DNA of 64,000 nt from Stachybotrys elegans (lineage: Eukaryota > Ascomycota > Sordariomycetes > Hypocreales > Stachybotryaceae), in NCBI GenBank assembly GCA_020746835.1, contig JAGPNK010000013.1, positions 248,001-312,000 on the forward strand, written 5' to 3'. The notes beneath the pieces were generated by a model. That model was not told the DNA's origin and made no database searches. It saw only the letters and a program-made list of their open reading frames with translations. The first letter of the stretch is position 1, and each line of letters begins with the position of its first letter. Below are positions 44,525 to 56,802 of the stretch, piece after piece. Position numbers and translations under genes: made by a program.

Positions 44525-47500
44525 TCTCGCATGTGGCGTATCTCGAAAGGGCCATTCTCATCTGATGTGACAGAGTGTGTCGGGTGGTGGATCAGGTCCC
44601 CTTGACAGTCAGCCTCGTAAGGCCGTATGGTGCACATCTCACGGGGAACAAGAGGCTTTTGGTGGGCAGAGTAGAAGGCAGGGGAGAAGGCATAGCTAAA
44701 AAGGGAGCGGGCCAAGAACTGATCCTTCCATCCCCCCGGTCCAATGGGATGGGAGTTGGTATGGATTTGCCATGCCACAAAGAGCGCCATGATTGCCGCT
44801 GGGGGGGGGGACTCTCCTGCCAAGGGAGGTAGGGGTGGCTGGCAGTGCTGCAGGGATATCGCCATCGCGTGAAGGCACGTCGTCCTGATGTTCCAGCACA
44901 ATGGCGGGGGGTTGCCGGACCGCGGGACGATGACAGGCGAGATTCAATGGCCAGTGCTTGGTCGGAGCTTGAAGAGCGGAGCGGACGAGGGAAGAGGAGG
45001 CGGAATGGCAATCGGAACGATCAAGCCGGCGTCCATGTAGAACTTCTCGGAAGAAATGTCAGCAGCCAACCATGCTATCGCACGCACCAGCTCTCATGGC
45101 ACTGCTTCGAGTTGGGGTACAGCGGCGGATAGATGTCAATGACTATGACGTGGAAACAGGACAGGAGGCAGCCGGAGGAATCGTCAGTTGTAGAACCATG
45201 CTGCGAATGCAACCACATACCTACATCTCGAAAAGGATACGGGGTACATCAGTGTGGAGCGGCGCGCTCTGTTCATGTCAGGTAGGCAGCAGACTACTGT
45301 TTCCCTGGCCAAGTCGCGCCCGCCATGCCGCACCCATGGCTGGCCTCCTCGCCGTTGTCGCTATTGGGGGCCGAAACGTGCTCCGGCAGCAAGATAGAAG
45401 CGGCGAGCCACAGACGGAAGGATAGGAAGCGTCGGGGGCGAGAAAGGCTGGCCAATCGGCAACCTGGACTGGTCCGAGGGGGTGTGCGCCTCTCCACGTT
45501 GGGCCAAGGTGCGCGAACAAGAGGTTCGAAGCCGTGACACTCGGGATGCGAGGATGACGGCAACGGCACCTGTCAAGACGATGATAGCATGGCTGGCCCT
45601 CGCGGCTAGTGCCGTTTGGACCCTTGGAGGACCGTCCAAAGTACAGGACGGAGGGCGACGACGACGATAACGACAACAACCGAGAGCGCCAGTCTGTTTC
45701 AGAGAACCGAGGCGGTTGCGTTGGATGCAACCCACCCAGACGTTGGATCCAGGGCAGAGAGGGGGGTGGAGGCAGGAGATATTCCATGCTGGATTCCGCG
45801 CAGGGAACTTGGTTGTGCCTGGGGCTTGGCTTGTTGCTCATTTGTCCTCCCGTCGGGCCTTGGGTACTAGGTATTTTTTCCCAGCGCCCAAGACAGGGTC
45901 CCATGACCAGAAGGAGCTGAACCGAGTTGACTTTTTGCGTGTTGATGCAAGCTGCAACTCTGGACCCTCTGGACCAGCACTGGGGGGTTGGACGCCTCAT
46001 GGCACCTATTACATAAATGCCTACCAAGGAGCCTGAGGTTGGTAAGAGGGAGGTTCTTTCCTCGACTACATCATCCCCCCGCATGCATGGGCCACGCCTT
46101 CTTCCATGTTCCTGGCCTTGCCTGTGCAAGAACGTCCAGGTGCGCATGGTGCGCTTTCCCCGCACCATTTCCGCTCACCTTCCGCCTCCCAAGCCGTCGC
46201 CTGCTTTTGTTTGCTTGCTCGCCTTCGTGAGATGATGGACTCACTCGATTGCAGGAGCATGCCATTGTTTGGAAGGTGCCATGGAGAATTGCACATGCCA
46301 TATCACATCACTAGTAGGTGGTACTAGCTTGTCTGCAATAGGCATACCCGATCACGGACCACAAACATCTTTTCCTTAGCCAGCAGGTGAGGCAATAAGA
46401 CATGCCTCTTGGGCTCTAGAGGTTCCAATTGTTTCAAAGACTATCTCTCCAAGATGCAGCTTGGGCCTCTTTGGATGACCTGTTGACGTGACCTTCTCTT
46501 GTTGCCTCGATCGCCTTGGGTCCTCGGGTGACCAGATAAGCAGGTGGCAGACGCTCTCTTCTCCCTTTCTGGCATCTTCTGGATATTATCTCAGCAGAGT
46601 GGAAACCTGGAAGAGACTTGGTGCATTCTAGAAAGAGTGGATGATGGTTGGTCGGAGCTTTCATGATGTTAAGGTACTCCGTACTCCCTCACATCACCAT
46701 TTGGTTTCTCCCTCGAGATAGACGGCTCGCCTCGCTCTGTTGACTCGATTCATTCGCAGGCTACCGACCTGCCCCAAAGAGTGTGCAGAGCGCTCCCCAC
46801 CTCTCCATGTGCCAGTTCATCTGCAAGGCATCCGTTCAATGTGCCCGGGGCTGAGCAGCACCGGGTGTCGCGGCATGTACAATGTGGTTTGACGTGCCTG
46901 AGACTCGCCTCCCGTCAACCCTTTGATCATCTCGCGTGTTTTTACTGAACCGGTCTGGGTACCGGTTCCTGTTGCGTGGACTTCTGGTCCGTGGCGGGGC
47001 CTGCGTCAAGCCAAGCAGAACATTTGGCATTTGGCCCTGGGGCTCGATCCAGAATAGATGCAAGGACAGAGGATTGGTCTGATATCCCTACCCAGGTGCC
47101 AAAATTACATGATCGCCCAAGTTTGCCCGTCTGCTGCTAGTGCTCAAAGAGGTTGTCTCCTCCGCTGGTGGCATCTCCCCTCATCCCTCACCCCTCATCC
47201 TCATCCTTATCCCATGCAGTGGCCCAGACTTGGGCTATTTTTAATATAGTTGACTGGGCCTAAGGTGGGTTTTCTGCTTGAGATCGGCACCAGCTTCAGA
47301 CAGATACCCCTGACTGCAGCACCAAGCCACCGACAGGTCCAGCATAATAGGTCAATACATCAATACCTTACACCTATTTCTCGTCCCCCAGTGCTGTAAT
47401 GCCCCGCGTCATGAGAGGCAAGGCGGATCCTTTCCCTGATGACCGGCCTCGGCCCGCAGTATAGAAGGACAAAAGGATGGCATTTCGTCCACAGTACTCC

Positions 47501-50500
47501 GTACTAATGGAAAATGGAACCGCACCCCATACTCAAATGGCTTGGTAGTTCCGGCAACGGATCCTGGCCCTGGGACAGGGTAGGTCGGAACCGCGGCCCT
47601 AGGCTTGTATATTGGGGCTTAGCACGCTAACTCGGTGTGACGGGAATCCTGCCCGTCGATGGCTTCTCATCCAGAGCCTATGGAGTCCAGGTCAGGCTTT
47701 GGAGCTCACCGCATTTCAGCAAACGTGATTTACGGTGGATGCAATAGTTGGCTGAATATTACCTAGGAAGCCACTATCCATCCTTTCACGCCGAGGGCGG
47801 TCGGGATAAAGCACTGTGGACAAGGCAGGACGGTGCCTGGGGCTAAATTCGTTGCCGGGTTTATCGTGCGCCTCGCACTACATTGGCCGAGGTGCATACG
47901 GGGCAATCATCGGCAATGCATCTGCTTTGTAGCGGCAATGCAGTGCCTATAGAGTTAGGTTGTGAGAAGATACTACCCCACGGCAACTGTCACGGACTGG
48001 CCCCGTCAGCCAGTGAAGCTTGGGTGATGTGCTACCGGGTAGGTCAGCAAAGAGGGACTCGCTCCTGCCTTGCTCCATGTGATGACAACATCGTAGAACA
48101 GAACCTGAGGTGGGAACTTTGGCCACAAGCAAATTCAGCACGAGGTGTGTTCGCGCTCCATTCTTTTTTGACTGTTTACAGCTTCTTTGGCATCCAGCCT
48201 CGTGGAACTTTGTTTGTGCTATTGCGCGTTCTGCAGATTCGAATCGGGTTCTCGAAACAGCTTGCATATTGAGTCGTGCATTCTAGATGACGGCGCTGAC
48301 TTGATCGAGAATTATCGTCGACCGACAGACCAGGTTGGACCACCATTTCGGCAGTCTTTGGTCCTTGCGTCAATACCTCACGCCCAATCTCACAGCAACC
48401 CGCCCGTCATACCTACGCCCACCCTGTGCCACGCCGTGCTCTATCATGCCTGGCCACACACCCGTGCCACGCGCCCATCAGGTACGCATTGGCCTGAAGC
48501 AACTCACGGCTCGGAGAGCTTACTTTGGCATCAATATGGTAGACTTGGTCGTGGTCGTCAACACGTCTCGATTGGCACAAGTTCTGACATGGTCGAGTAA
48601 ACAGGTCGCTTGCCCTTCCGCATTTGGCTCGCCTAGAATCCTTCGCCTTCCGCCCTGGGAATGGGGGCCAACGTCTTTGGACCAACATGCCTGTGCATTT
48701 GACTCAGGTCAGACGGAATGTCAGGGCCAAGAGTGCTTCACAGCCAGCAGAGGCGTGCGGTACTGCCTCGTATTATTATGGAGAATAAGCATGTTTCCTC
48801 TTGTGCGAGGACAGTTGACTCCTAGCCTTGTCCTGGCCAGTCCCACTATGACATCTGATTTCAGAGTATTGGCGCGACTAGCTCTTGACGAGTCAAGCAG
48901 CGCTCTGATCAGAAAGGCTCCTCCCGTATTACCTGGCCAGAGCTGCCGGGCGAAGGATTTGTTTCCGAGAGCAGGGTGCTTGGAGAATCCCCTGAGTCAT
49001 TATGCGATCCCAGCGTGCTTGGAAGATGAAGCCAGGGCATCACCGGCAAGACTTGCCCAGTGCTTTAGGGAAGCGCACGGTGCATTCATTATTCGATGAA
49101 GTCGTCGGCATGGTGCTCAAACCACTTTCACCATGCGGTCCGCCACCCAGGTTGTACGTTGGTGGGGAAGTTTCGATTCTCCCACGGTGCAAAGATGTAG
49201 CACCTCGATCGTTCTCCATTGAGCAGCTCACGAGTGTGACATGCAGTCAGTCCACGCGCTTGATCCGACAGCCGCGCGCAAGGTGTGGCGCGCGGTCCGC
49301 TTACCAGCGAGCAGACCACCTCTACCATAGCGTACTACCCGTTGCACCTGGCTCTTTGGGTGCGCTGCACATCGGGCGGCCCGGCCCAGATGAGGGCACT
49401 GCGTCAAAATTGGCGGCTAATCCGTGATTTACGGCCGCTGCATCGGGCTAACCAACAGCGGATCCTTTCACAGTAACCTCGTGACTCGTCACAAGATCGC
49501 TAAGCCTAAGACATACCGAAAGACCTGAGGCTTCGTATCGGCGGATGGATATGCCGGGGCTCAGGTGATAGGACCTTATACGCAAACATAGTCTTTGCGT
49601 GCCAAAGTTCCCAGTCTCTGTGCAGCCCAGACTGTCAGCGTTGCCAGGTTTCACAAGGTAAGGCGGGTTTTGGGCTTTGCGCATCATCATCCCGAAGCCG
49701 CGCATTTGCATCGGGGTTCGTCCCATCTGTCAAGCCAATCGTGCAAAAGGACACCCGGCGGCAGTGCGCGCTTACTGGCGATGTGCACCTACCCACCTTC
49801 GGCCCGTGTTGAACGACGCGAAGCCGAGCCGAAACACGGAAGCTCATTACCGCCTATCAGACAGAGTTACATTGTGAGCAGGAACCTGCATTCTGCCATC
49901 GGCTATCCCTATGTTGCATTGCTCACTGCAACTGCAGCTTTCGGGAAGCTGCCGTGGGATTTCTAACTATGTCACTTCTGCTACAGGTCTTGTCGCAAAG
50001 CAGCTCCCGAATTAGAGTTGTTGGCCGCCCCTTTGACATCCACAACCACTCTTACGTGTGAATAAGGCCTGCGGGCGCTGACTTGCCGTCATGAATATTA
50101 CTGAGCAGGTTAATTCCGGATCCATTGCCTCTTAGCATTTGGACACCATGCAGTTACGGGGCCGTTGGAGGCATCAGGGCTCGGCGCAGGAGCTACCTGT
50201 GTCTGCTGTTTGTTGGCGCGAGGGTCCCTTGGGTCCTTCAGAATAACCCCACAGCTATGATAATACCCAGACCCAGTCTTCCCTGCTACATGGTCCTGGG
50301 GCGGTCTGTTGCAGGCATGACACATACCGTTCGGTGGTGCCCTGACGCACATGCAAACAACCAGCCCGCGATCTGAGCGGATACCTGACAGCTCGGAAGC
50401 CGTAAGGCCTGGATGCCGTAGGGCTCGCCTGCTCCCAACATGAGATGCAGGCATTCACACGGCCAACCCCCTAGCCAGCCTGGCCTGGCTTTCCTGTCTG

Positions 50501-50716
50501 CTTTGGCGCTGGAGTGCCCGCCGAGACGCTCCCAGACCCCAGCTGGTTTCTAAGAGTGTCTTTCCGCTCCCTACCGATTTCGCCAGACATGATGCCGCCA
50601 TGGCTTCCTTCCGGCGTCGCTCCTACCCAGTCTGGCCATGTCCGCTGCCGCCGATGCATGATAGAATCGGATCCTCCATTCATCCCCATAGAGAACTTAT
50701 CTTTCTTTTTGGGATT

Positions 50717-50717
<1 letters not shown>

Positions 50718-50748
<31 letters not shown>
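50718..50748. repeat. T31 homopolymer
   Basis: Thirty-one consecutive T, the longest homopolymer in the window. It could be the poly(A) tail of a retroposed minus-strand transcript, but no flanking target duplication was seen. Confidence 0.95.
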
Positions 50749-51713
50749 CCTGCGCAGCGAACCGTGGATCTATCATGGCCGGCCCAAAACCGTCAAGGTA
50801 GGTAGGTAATTGGACCGTCTCCTGTCTCGGGCCTTGCCGATAATTCCAGGGCTATCAATCCTCTCTCTCGACTTGCCAGCTTTGCCGCCTCTTGAGCCCA
50901 CACCATACCCCCCGACGAGACCCAATCTAATAGTGTCTGGCAGAGGGGACTTTAGCACATGACTTTCCGTGGGACTTTGGTCATGGGTCAACTCGAGTGC
51001 TATAGTCTCCATGTCTGCCTGCGACGCCTGTCATCTGCTCCACATCGTGAGAGGGAGATGGATTGACCGAAGCCACACGGACTTTGAGCTGGCCTCGTCC
51101 CTAGTGACGTCGAGTCGCCCCCCTCACCGATTGCTGGGCCAAGAATGGCTGCTCACGCAGGATCTCCACCAGGCGGGCGGGCTATGCACGGCCACATGCT
51201 CACAGCACTCATATCTGGTCCCTTTCGGGGGCCACAGGAGCGGAAGGGAATCCCAGAGGCGGCGGCGGCGGGCTGCGATCTAGATGTCATAGCCCTTCTT
51301 GGAAGCTTGCCTGGACAAACCTGGACACAAAAGTACTTTGTCCGATCTTCGTAGATTTGCATATCACCCACAGGGCCAACCTCGACACCAAACTTTCTCT
51401 TCTAGGAAGTTCGATGCATGGAGACTTCCCACAAGAGTCCTTTTGACTGAAGTTTTTTTCTCAACTTAGAATCACATCATCCGCCGTCTGATCTCTTCTG
51501 CCTATCCTCTCCGCTGCAGAATCCTCCCATCCCATCAAGATCAGAGGACGTGCTTTAGGGGGGCAACACCAAAGTTCCCCCCCCCTCCACCACCACCACT
51601 ATTCTTGCCGTCACGCCCTATGGCTTTGCCAACTTCACGCCCCAAAATCTGGTTCCTCTAGATTTAGTACAAAGCATACACTTCATCATACCTGTTGGCT
51701 CGTCGGCTACAAG

Positions 51714-51719
51714 TATAAA
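51714..51719 (+). promoter_or_regulatory. TATA box of the 51758 gene
   Basis: TATAAA, 39 nt before the start codon, with C/T-rich DNA upstream. Position suggests a very short 5' leader. Confidence 0.5.
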
Positions 51720-51757
51720 GATCAAGCCAGTGGACTTGGTTTCCCATCCCTTCTACC

Positions 51758-52318
51758 ATGGCATCAGAGTCAAACCAAGGCGCTCAACCAACCTCCACCA
51801 CCACCCCTCCGAAAGAGAACCAACAGCTACGGCATCCTCTTCCTATAAGACCCTTCGTTCCCTCTCAAGCTCTTCCTCAGACGCAGCCACTGCCATCTCA
51901 GCAGCAGCTACTCTACCAGCAACCGCGCCAGCAGCTACAGAGTCACCGATCCCAACCACAGCCGCCGCCGCAGCTACTCAGCGACGACAGCAAGGACCTG
52001 GCCTGCCGGCAGCTCATCCACGACGCGGAACTCAAGTTGAGACAGTCTCTACCTGTATGACGACCTACAAATACTACTGAGCAAGACCCTTTGCTAACTA
52101 TAAGGCAGTCTGCTACCACTGAAATGGACCCCCACGGCAACCAGTACGGAGGAGGCAGCTCCAGCAACTCGACGCACGACAGCTCCTATTACACCAAGGG
52201 GAGCAAAGGAAACGACCAGATCGTGCTCGACGGCCTCCTCCCTCGCATCGAGACACGTGGACAGAGCCGCGGAGGCCGCCACAAGTACGATGACAAGTCC
52301 AAGGGCAGCAGACGATAA
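51758..52318 (+). CDS. Small Gln/Pro-rich protein of unknown function (168 aa)
   Basis: Exons 51758-52054 and 52109-52318 (507 nt). The ATG lies in an ideal context (TACCATGG) behind a TATA box. The 54-nt intron has donor GTATGA, a textbook GCTAAC branch point at about 52093-52098 and acceptor GGCAG at 52108, and it keeps phase. The first exon encodes Thr/Pro/Gln-rich low-complexity sequence (QPLPSQQQLLYQQPRQQ) ending in a more ordered CRQLIHDAELKLRQSLP helix. The second encodes SATTEMDPHGNQYGGGSSSN, a hydrophobic patch QIVLDGLLPRI and a basic tail KYDDKSKGSRR. No domain is recognised and no signal peptide or membrane segment is visible. A long frame on the opposite strand of exon 2 is a shadow. 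Confidence 0.6.
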
Positions 52319-53644
52319 GACGACAATGCCCTCCCCAGACGTTTCTCGACGACGCGTGCACGCTGCATCATCACCATCACCAAGCCTCAAGCTCTGGCAA
52401 CGGGGGGTGGAATACACCTTTCCGCCCGCCATGGACCCAAGGGGCGGGAATGCTACGGAAATCAAAGCGGCACCACGGTCGGTTTCGCTGCTTGTACGAT
52501 TAGATGGCTGAAATGGGACTGGTTAGGGGGAGGATTTCCTCCGCGGAGGTCCTGGGCGGCCATGGGCCACATGGTGAAGGACTACACTTCTCTTCTTGAC
52601 TTTCTTTCACCCACTTTTTTATTTTTATTTTCTGTTTGTTTTCCTTTGTCTCACGCATATGATGGAATGCGCGCAAGCGCTGGGATGGATTCGGCACTGT
52701 GTATTGTACACGCTATAGCGAATAAACGGAAATGGCATGACACGAAGGATTTCACACTCAGCCCAATGCTGTGCCGCTGCCACTCCCCACTCTCCTGTGG
52801 CTATGATACAATTGCAATGGTTTAAAAACAGACCTCACGTGTTCCTTCAATGGCCGCGGCCACCGTCCCAGAGTATAGATATAGGCTACTTAAGCTTCCA
52901 AGCCATGGATGATGGATGCATGAGCACTGCCTCGCCCAACAGTGGTGCTAAGAACCACTCTGGCGCCATCTTGGCACGCCCGTCTTCATTTCATACACGA
53001 GAGAACCTGACCCCCGGTGAGGGCGCCAGGCCCTCCCCCAACAATTCGAGGCCCTAAATCCGGTCGTGGGCCAGTCTAGGGGCGGGTTCGGATCCGGGGT
53101 CTAGTGGATGGAGGAGAAGAAACCTGTTCGTCGACATGCTCCACGGCCTATGATAGGGACTTTGGTGAAGTTCCAGCTATGCCAGCCTTACCGGGGGATG
53201 GGGACATTAACAGGGGGGACCCTTGCATACTCAAAGGGGTGGGAGGGGAGGTGGATTGATGGATTCGGGCTTGGCCCGGCTAGCCATGTCTAGGTGAGAA
53301 GGGGCCAGACAGCCCACCCCTTGTCGAGTTGGATTTCCGCAGCCTAAAAGAGGGAAACGAGAGCCCCAAGAAAGAGGAGAGGAAAAGGGAAAAGAATAAA
53401 CACGTGGACTGTAAGGGGGCAACCCCCCCGATAAGCAGGTGACCCGAAACGTGCGAGAGCCCGGGATCCATCCCACTAGAACCCCTGTCGATTCCCATCT
53501 ACCGAATGCGCGTACGGTAGTTGAAAGTGTAAGGACCCATCTGGACCCTTCTTCCCGGGTTTGCATGGGTTTGACTCTCCTGGATCGGGCGATAGTGGCA
53601 TTCACTGCCCATGACAAGCTCAGAGAAAAAGAAGGAGGGAGGGC
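52319..53644. other. Intergenic region between convergent genes
   Basis: Nothing coding is supported. It separates the end of the small plus-strand gene from the stop of the minus-strand gene at 53645 and should hold both 3' regions; T-rich runs near 52617-52645 fit this. Confidence 0.55.
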
Positions 53645-56600
53645 CTAGCGGAAGCGGCAGCGTGTCTGTTCATGAGTCTTGCGATACCACTTTGTGGTGA
53701 GGACCTTTGTGCAGAGGTTGTTGCGGCAGGGGTAGCCCTTTTTGTCGCGGAACGCGCATCCCTCACGCATGTGTTTGTTGCGATTGCTGACACTGGAAAA
53801 GGACTTGGGGCACCGGTGGGAGAGGCAGCGCACCGAGGAGCGGGAGCGGGCGGCCGTATCTGTGGAGGAGAGGTCTGTGGAGAGGAAGGACGAGCCGCTA
53901 CGTGCGTAGGGGAGGGCGCGTGTTAGTTTTGACTTATCTTTGTGGTAGGTGGCTACTGGTTGGTAAGATGGACGGACGTACCTAGGGCTAGTGCTGATAC
54001 CAGAGGAGCGCTGCGAGGCGGACAGGGAGGGGGCCAACAGCTGCTGCTGGGTTGCCTGCTTGCGGGCTTGTTGGCTAGAGGCTTTCATTAAGGGTAGGAG
54101 GGAGGTGCTTGGCACTGAGAATGGCACCGTGGCGTCGGTAGTTGCGTAGGGAGAAGAGGTGTGGGGGGGCTTGAATTCGAGAAAGTCTTTGACGACGGCG
54201 CAGGAACGGGCGTAGCCTGGTGGCATTTGGGAAACGGTTGTCATGGGATGGGATTGAAAGTCCTTTTCTAGGCCTTTGAGGTTTGTTAGGACTGCATAAT
54301 AAGAGACGGAGAGCATGGCTTGTTGGGGTTGGGTAAGTAGGTACCTGATATCACCGCGAGGATGATGGAGAATGCCACGGAGGCGAGGAGAAGGACTAGC
54401 ATGGACGATATATCCTTCCAGGGCTTGTGTGCTGCCAACGGCACTTCGTGTCGCCGTTGCCGAGCATCTTCCTCCTGAATGGCCTCGAGATGAATGAAGT
54501 CGCCAATATCAACATCACCCGTGTCGCCCGAGTCCGTATCCTTGGTCAACTGCCCGAGGACATGACTGATGCTGGGGAAGTCCTGGTTCTGCCGCAAGGC
54601 CGCCCTTGTCTGGTTGAAGTACGGACTGACGCCGCGCGCACGCTGGGCGATGCCCCGCTGGATGTGTCGCAGCCCGACGCCCGATAGCTTGGAGGCGCGG
54701 TGCAGCTGGTCGTCGATCCGGTCGAGGGAGACGAGGTTCTGAATGAGTTCCTGGAACTGGTAAACTTGATCACAAGAGCATGTCGGGATGTGCGGGTCGG
54801 AGTCGGTGTTGTAGCCCCAGAGGTGACCGGCTACAATGTCGTAGAGATTTCTGTCTGGCTCCTGGAAGATGGCTCGCCATCGACCGAGGTCATTCGTGAA
54901 TCTGCGCTGATTAGGTCTGTAGATTTCGGATATAGGGGAAGTAGAAGACGTACTGTGTCTTTAGATCTTGGTCCGGGTTCGCGTGAGAGCTCAGGGCATC
55001 GGCAACCATTAAGCAGTGCAGCACCTGCACGAGTCCGGAGGGAACCTTGTTTCTGGTAATGTTCCTAAACACCTCTATCCCCCCTTCCCATATCGCCTCG
55101 AGAGAACGGAAATGATGAGCCAAGGGTTGTATCGCAGCATCCTCGGCGCATGCTTGGCCCATCTTGGTGCGCAGGACACCCAGTCTCTGAATGAAGCCCT
55201 GCCCGAGCTTGCGCCTCGCTTTGTGCAGCGGCCGCTGCCGCACGTAAGGATGGTGATCTTCAGGGGTGGTGGACGGCGAAGGATTTTCGGGCACAGGCAT
55301 CGGGGGTTCCACTGGAGGGGGGGCCGAGGGGGGATTATCATGCGTTGGGATCATGGCTGGCACATTCGCTTGCCCTTGGGCAGGGGGATATTGGAGCAGC
55401 ACGGGGTCAATGGCCTCCCAGGGAGGACTCTGGGTTGGGGCAATGGGCATCTCAATGTCTAAGCCTGCAAAAGAGTTTGCGATGCCTGAGATGATGGGGC
55501 TGCTTTCCTCACTGACCAAAGTTGGGGCCTCGGGAGTAGATGCGATGGCAGGGGACAGGCCGGTGGGCGAGGATACAGAGACTGTAGGTAGACTGCTTGG
55601 CACAGATACCAGATCATAGCTGGTCAATACTTGCAGCATGTCATCCATCTCTGCTGACAGGGCCAAGGACACGGCCTGGGGATACCCGGAGCGATACACT
55701 GGCCCGGAATGCAGCAGGAGACGAACGATGTCGGCCTGGCGCCAAAACACGGCGCTCGACAGAGGCGTGAGGATTTGCGTGCTGTCGGGCCAGGTGATGC
55801 GGCCTTCGAAGAACTCGCCCTGGCCTACCAAGGCCTTGACAAGATCCTTTTGCCCCAGCCGGATGGCCACGTGGAAGGGGTCGAATGTAATGTCCATCAC
55901 CGAGAGCTGCGAGTCGAGAAGCTCCATGGAGAGGTCACGCGTGCGGTCGACGAGCTCGAGCATGTACTGGTACAACTCAATGTGGCCGTTGTCGAGGACC
56001 TCGAGGAGCAGGGACGGGTTGTACTGCAGGGTGATCTCACCGGAGCGGACGATGGGCTCGCACAGGTTCTGTAGGCCGCTCAGGTCGCCGCTGCGGGCCA
56101 TATCGGCGTAGCGGGCGTTGAGGGCTTCCATGTAGTCCCGGTTCATGGGCTCCGGGATGAGGCCCAGGACAAAGCAGTCTTCGATTTCGTCGAGGCCTGC
56201 CTCGATGCTTCGCTGGTGGATGCGCTGGACGAGCGTCTCGGGCCAGATGCCGCGCTGGCGAAAGACCTCCATGCCAATGCCCTCGTACACAGCTTTGTCG
56301 AGGAGCAAGTCGCGAATGAGAAGCCTCATCTCGGCCGTGTCCTGGCTATGTGGCTGTCGCATCTCCAAGAAGGCAACACGGGCATCGAGCACATCGTAGT
56401 AGCGGAGCAAGGAATCAAAGTCGAGCTGCACGGAGCCCGGCTCGGGGGCGTGGTTGAGAATGGCACGGTAGACGGCCTGCCTGAGGGTCAGGCTCGTAAT
56501 CTCCACGGTGATGGTCTTGGAGACCTGGTCCTTCTCGAGGACGAAGGCGAAGCGCGGCAGGCGGCGGCGGCGGCTAACCTGGATGAAGCGGCCCGAGCCG

Positions 56601-56802
56601 GCTGACACGGACCAAGACACATGGCCGCTGGGACTGGCATCAGATGAAACTGCTGAGGGGAATGGTGTGGAAGGGCGCACGTTGGGAAGACTTCAATGAA
56701 TCCAAAGTAGGGGCCGTCTTCGGACGGGAACTCGTCGCTGTCTTGGCGACGAACGGGTCGGTGGGCTCGCCCGGGTGACGAGATGTCAATTGGGCGACTC
56801 AT
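53645..56802 (-). CDS. Fungal ankyrin-like/transmembrane protein with C-terminal Cys/His zinc-finger-like tail (971 aa)
   Basis: Proposed exons 56802-56681, 56627-54954, 54901-54345, 54291-53982 and 53897-53645 (2916 nt, all phases consistent). Intron 4 (84 nt) is divisible by three yet has GTACGT, ACTAAC and CGTAG signals, so I splice it. The first junction (GTGCGC donor) is the least certain. Order of features: SGRFIQVSRRRRLPRFAFVLEKD start of the folded part (about residue 50), ankyrin-like helices (DPFHVAIRLGQKDLVKALVGQ, TPLSSAVFWRQADIVRLLLHS, about 270-345), a Pro/Ser-rich linker, LKTQFTNDLGRWRAIFQEP, a conserved CSC..YQFQELIQNLVSLDRIDDQL block, one transmembrane helix (SMLVLLLASVAFSIILAVIS, about 765-785), and a tail with C-x4-C..H..C..C-x4-C..H..C spacing. 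Such proteins are common in Sordariomycetes; the function is unknown and membrane anchoring is inferred. Confidence 0.8.

Larger units (their letters stand above)
43757..51757. other. Gene-poor 8 kb interval
   Basis: No gene could be built with confidence. The frames at 44218-44901 (minus), 45278-46168 (minus) and 48335-49099 (plus, TTG start) are long but have incoherent composition and no domain. It contains CA microsatellites (44317-44524), a T31 run (50718-50748), two ACTCCGTAC words (46673, 47493), and a G-rich run near 44800-44810. It could be promoter sequence of the second Clr5 gene plus a decayed or non-coding region. Confidence 0.45.

Noticed and set aside
44218..44901. Minus-strand frame of 227 codons
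   Set aside because: Largely a translation of CA microsatellites.
45554..45670. Short plus-strand frame with a hydrophobic helix (KTMIAWLALAASAVWTLGG)
   Set aside because: Looks like a small membrane protein, but at 38 codons and without recognisable relatives or splice partners it cannot be supported.
45278..46168. Long minus-strand open frame of 296 codons
   Set aside because: Incoherent composition, no domain, no promoter signals, and overlapping frames of similar length on the other strand; likely chance.
48335..49099. Plus-strand frame of 254 codons
   Set aside because: Begins only at TTG, has mixed low-information composition and no splice-consistent extension.
54911..56680. Start of the large minus-strand protein at 56680
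   Set aside because: That codon is GTG; an ATG at 56802 with a phase-consistent intron gives a better start.
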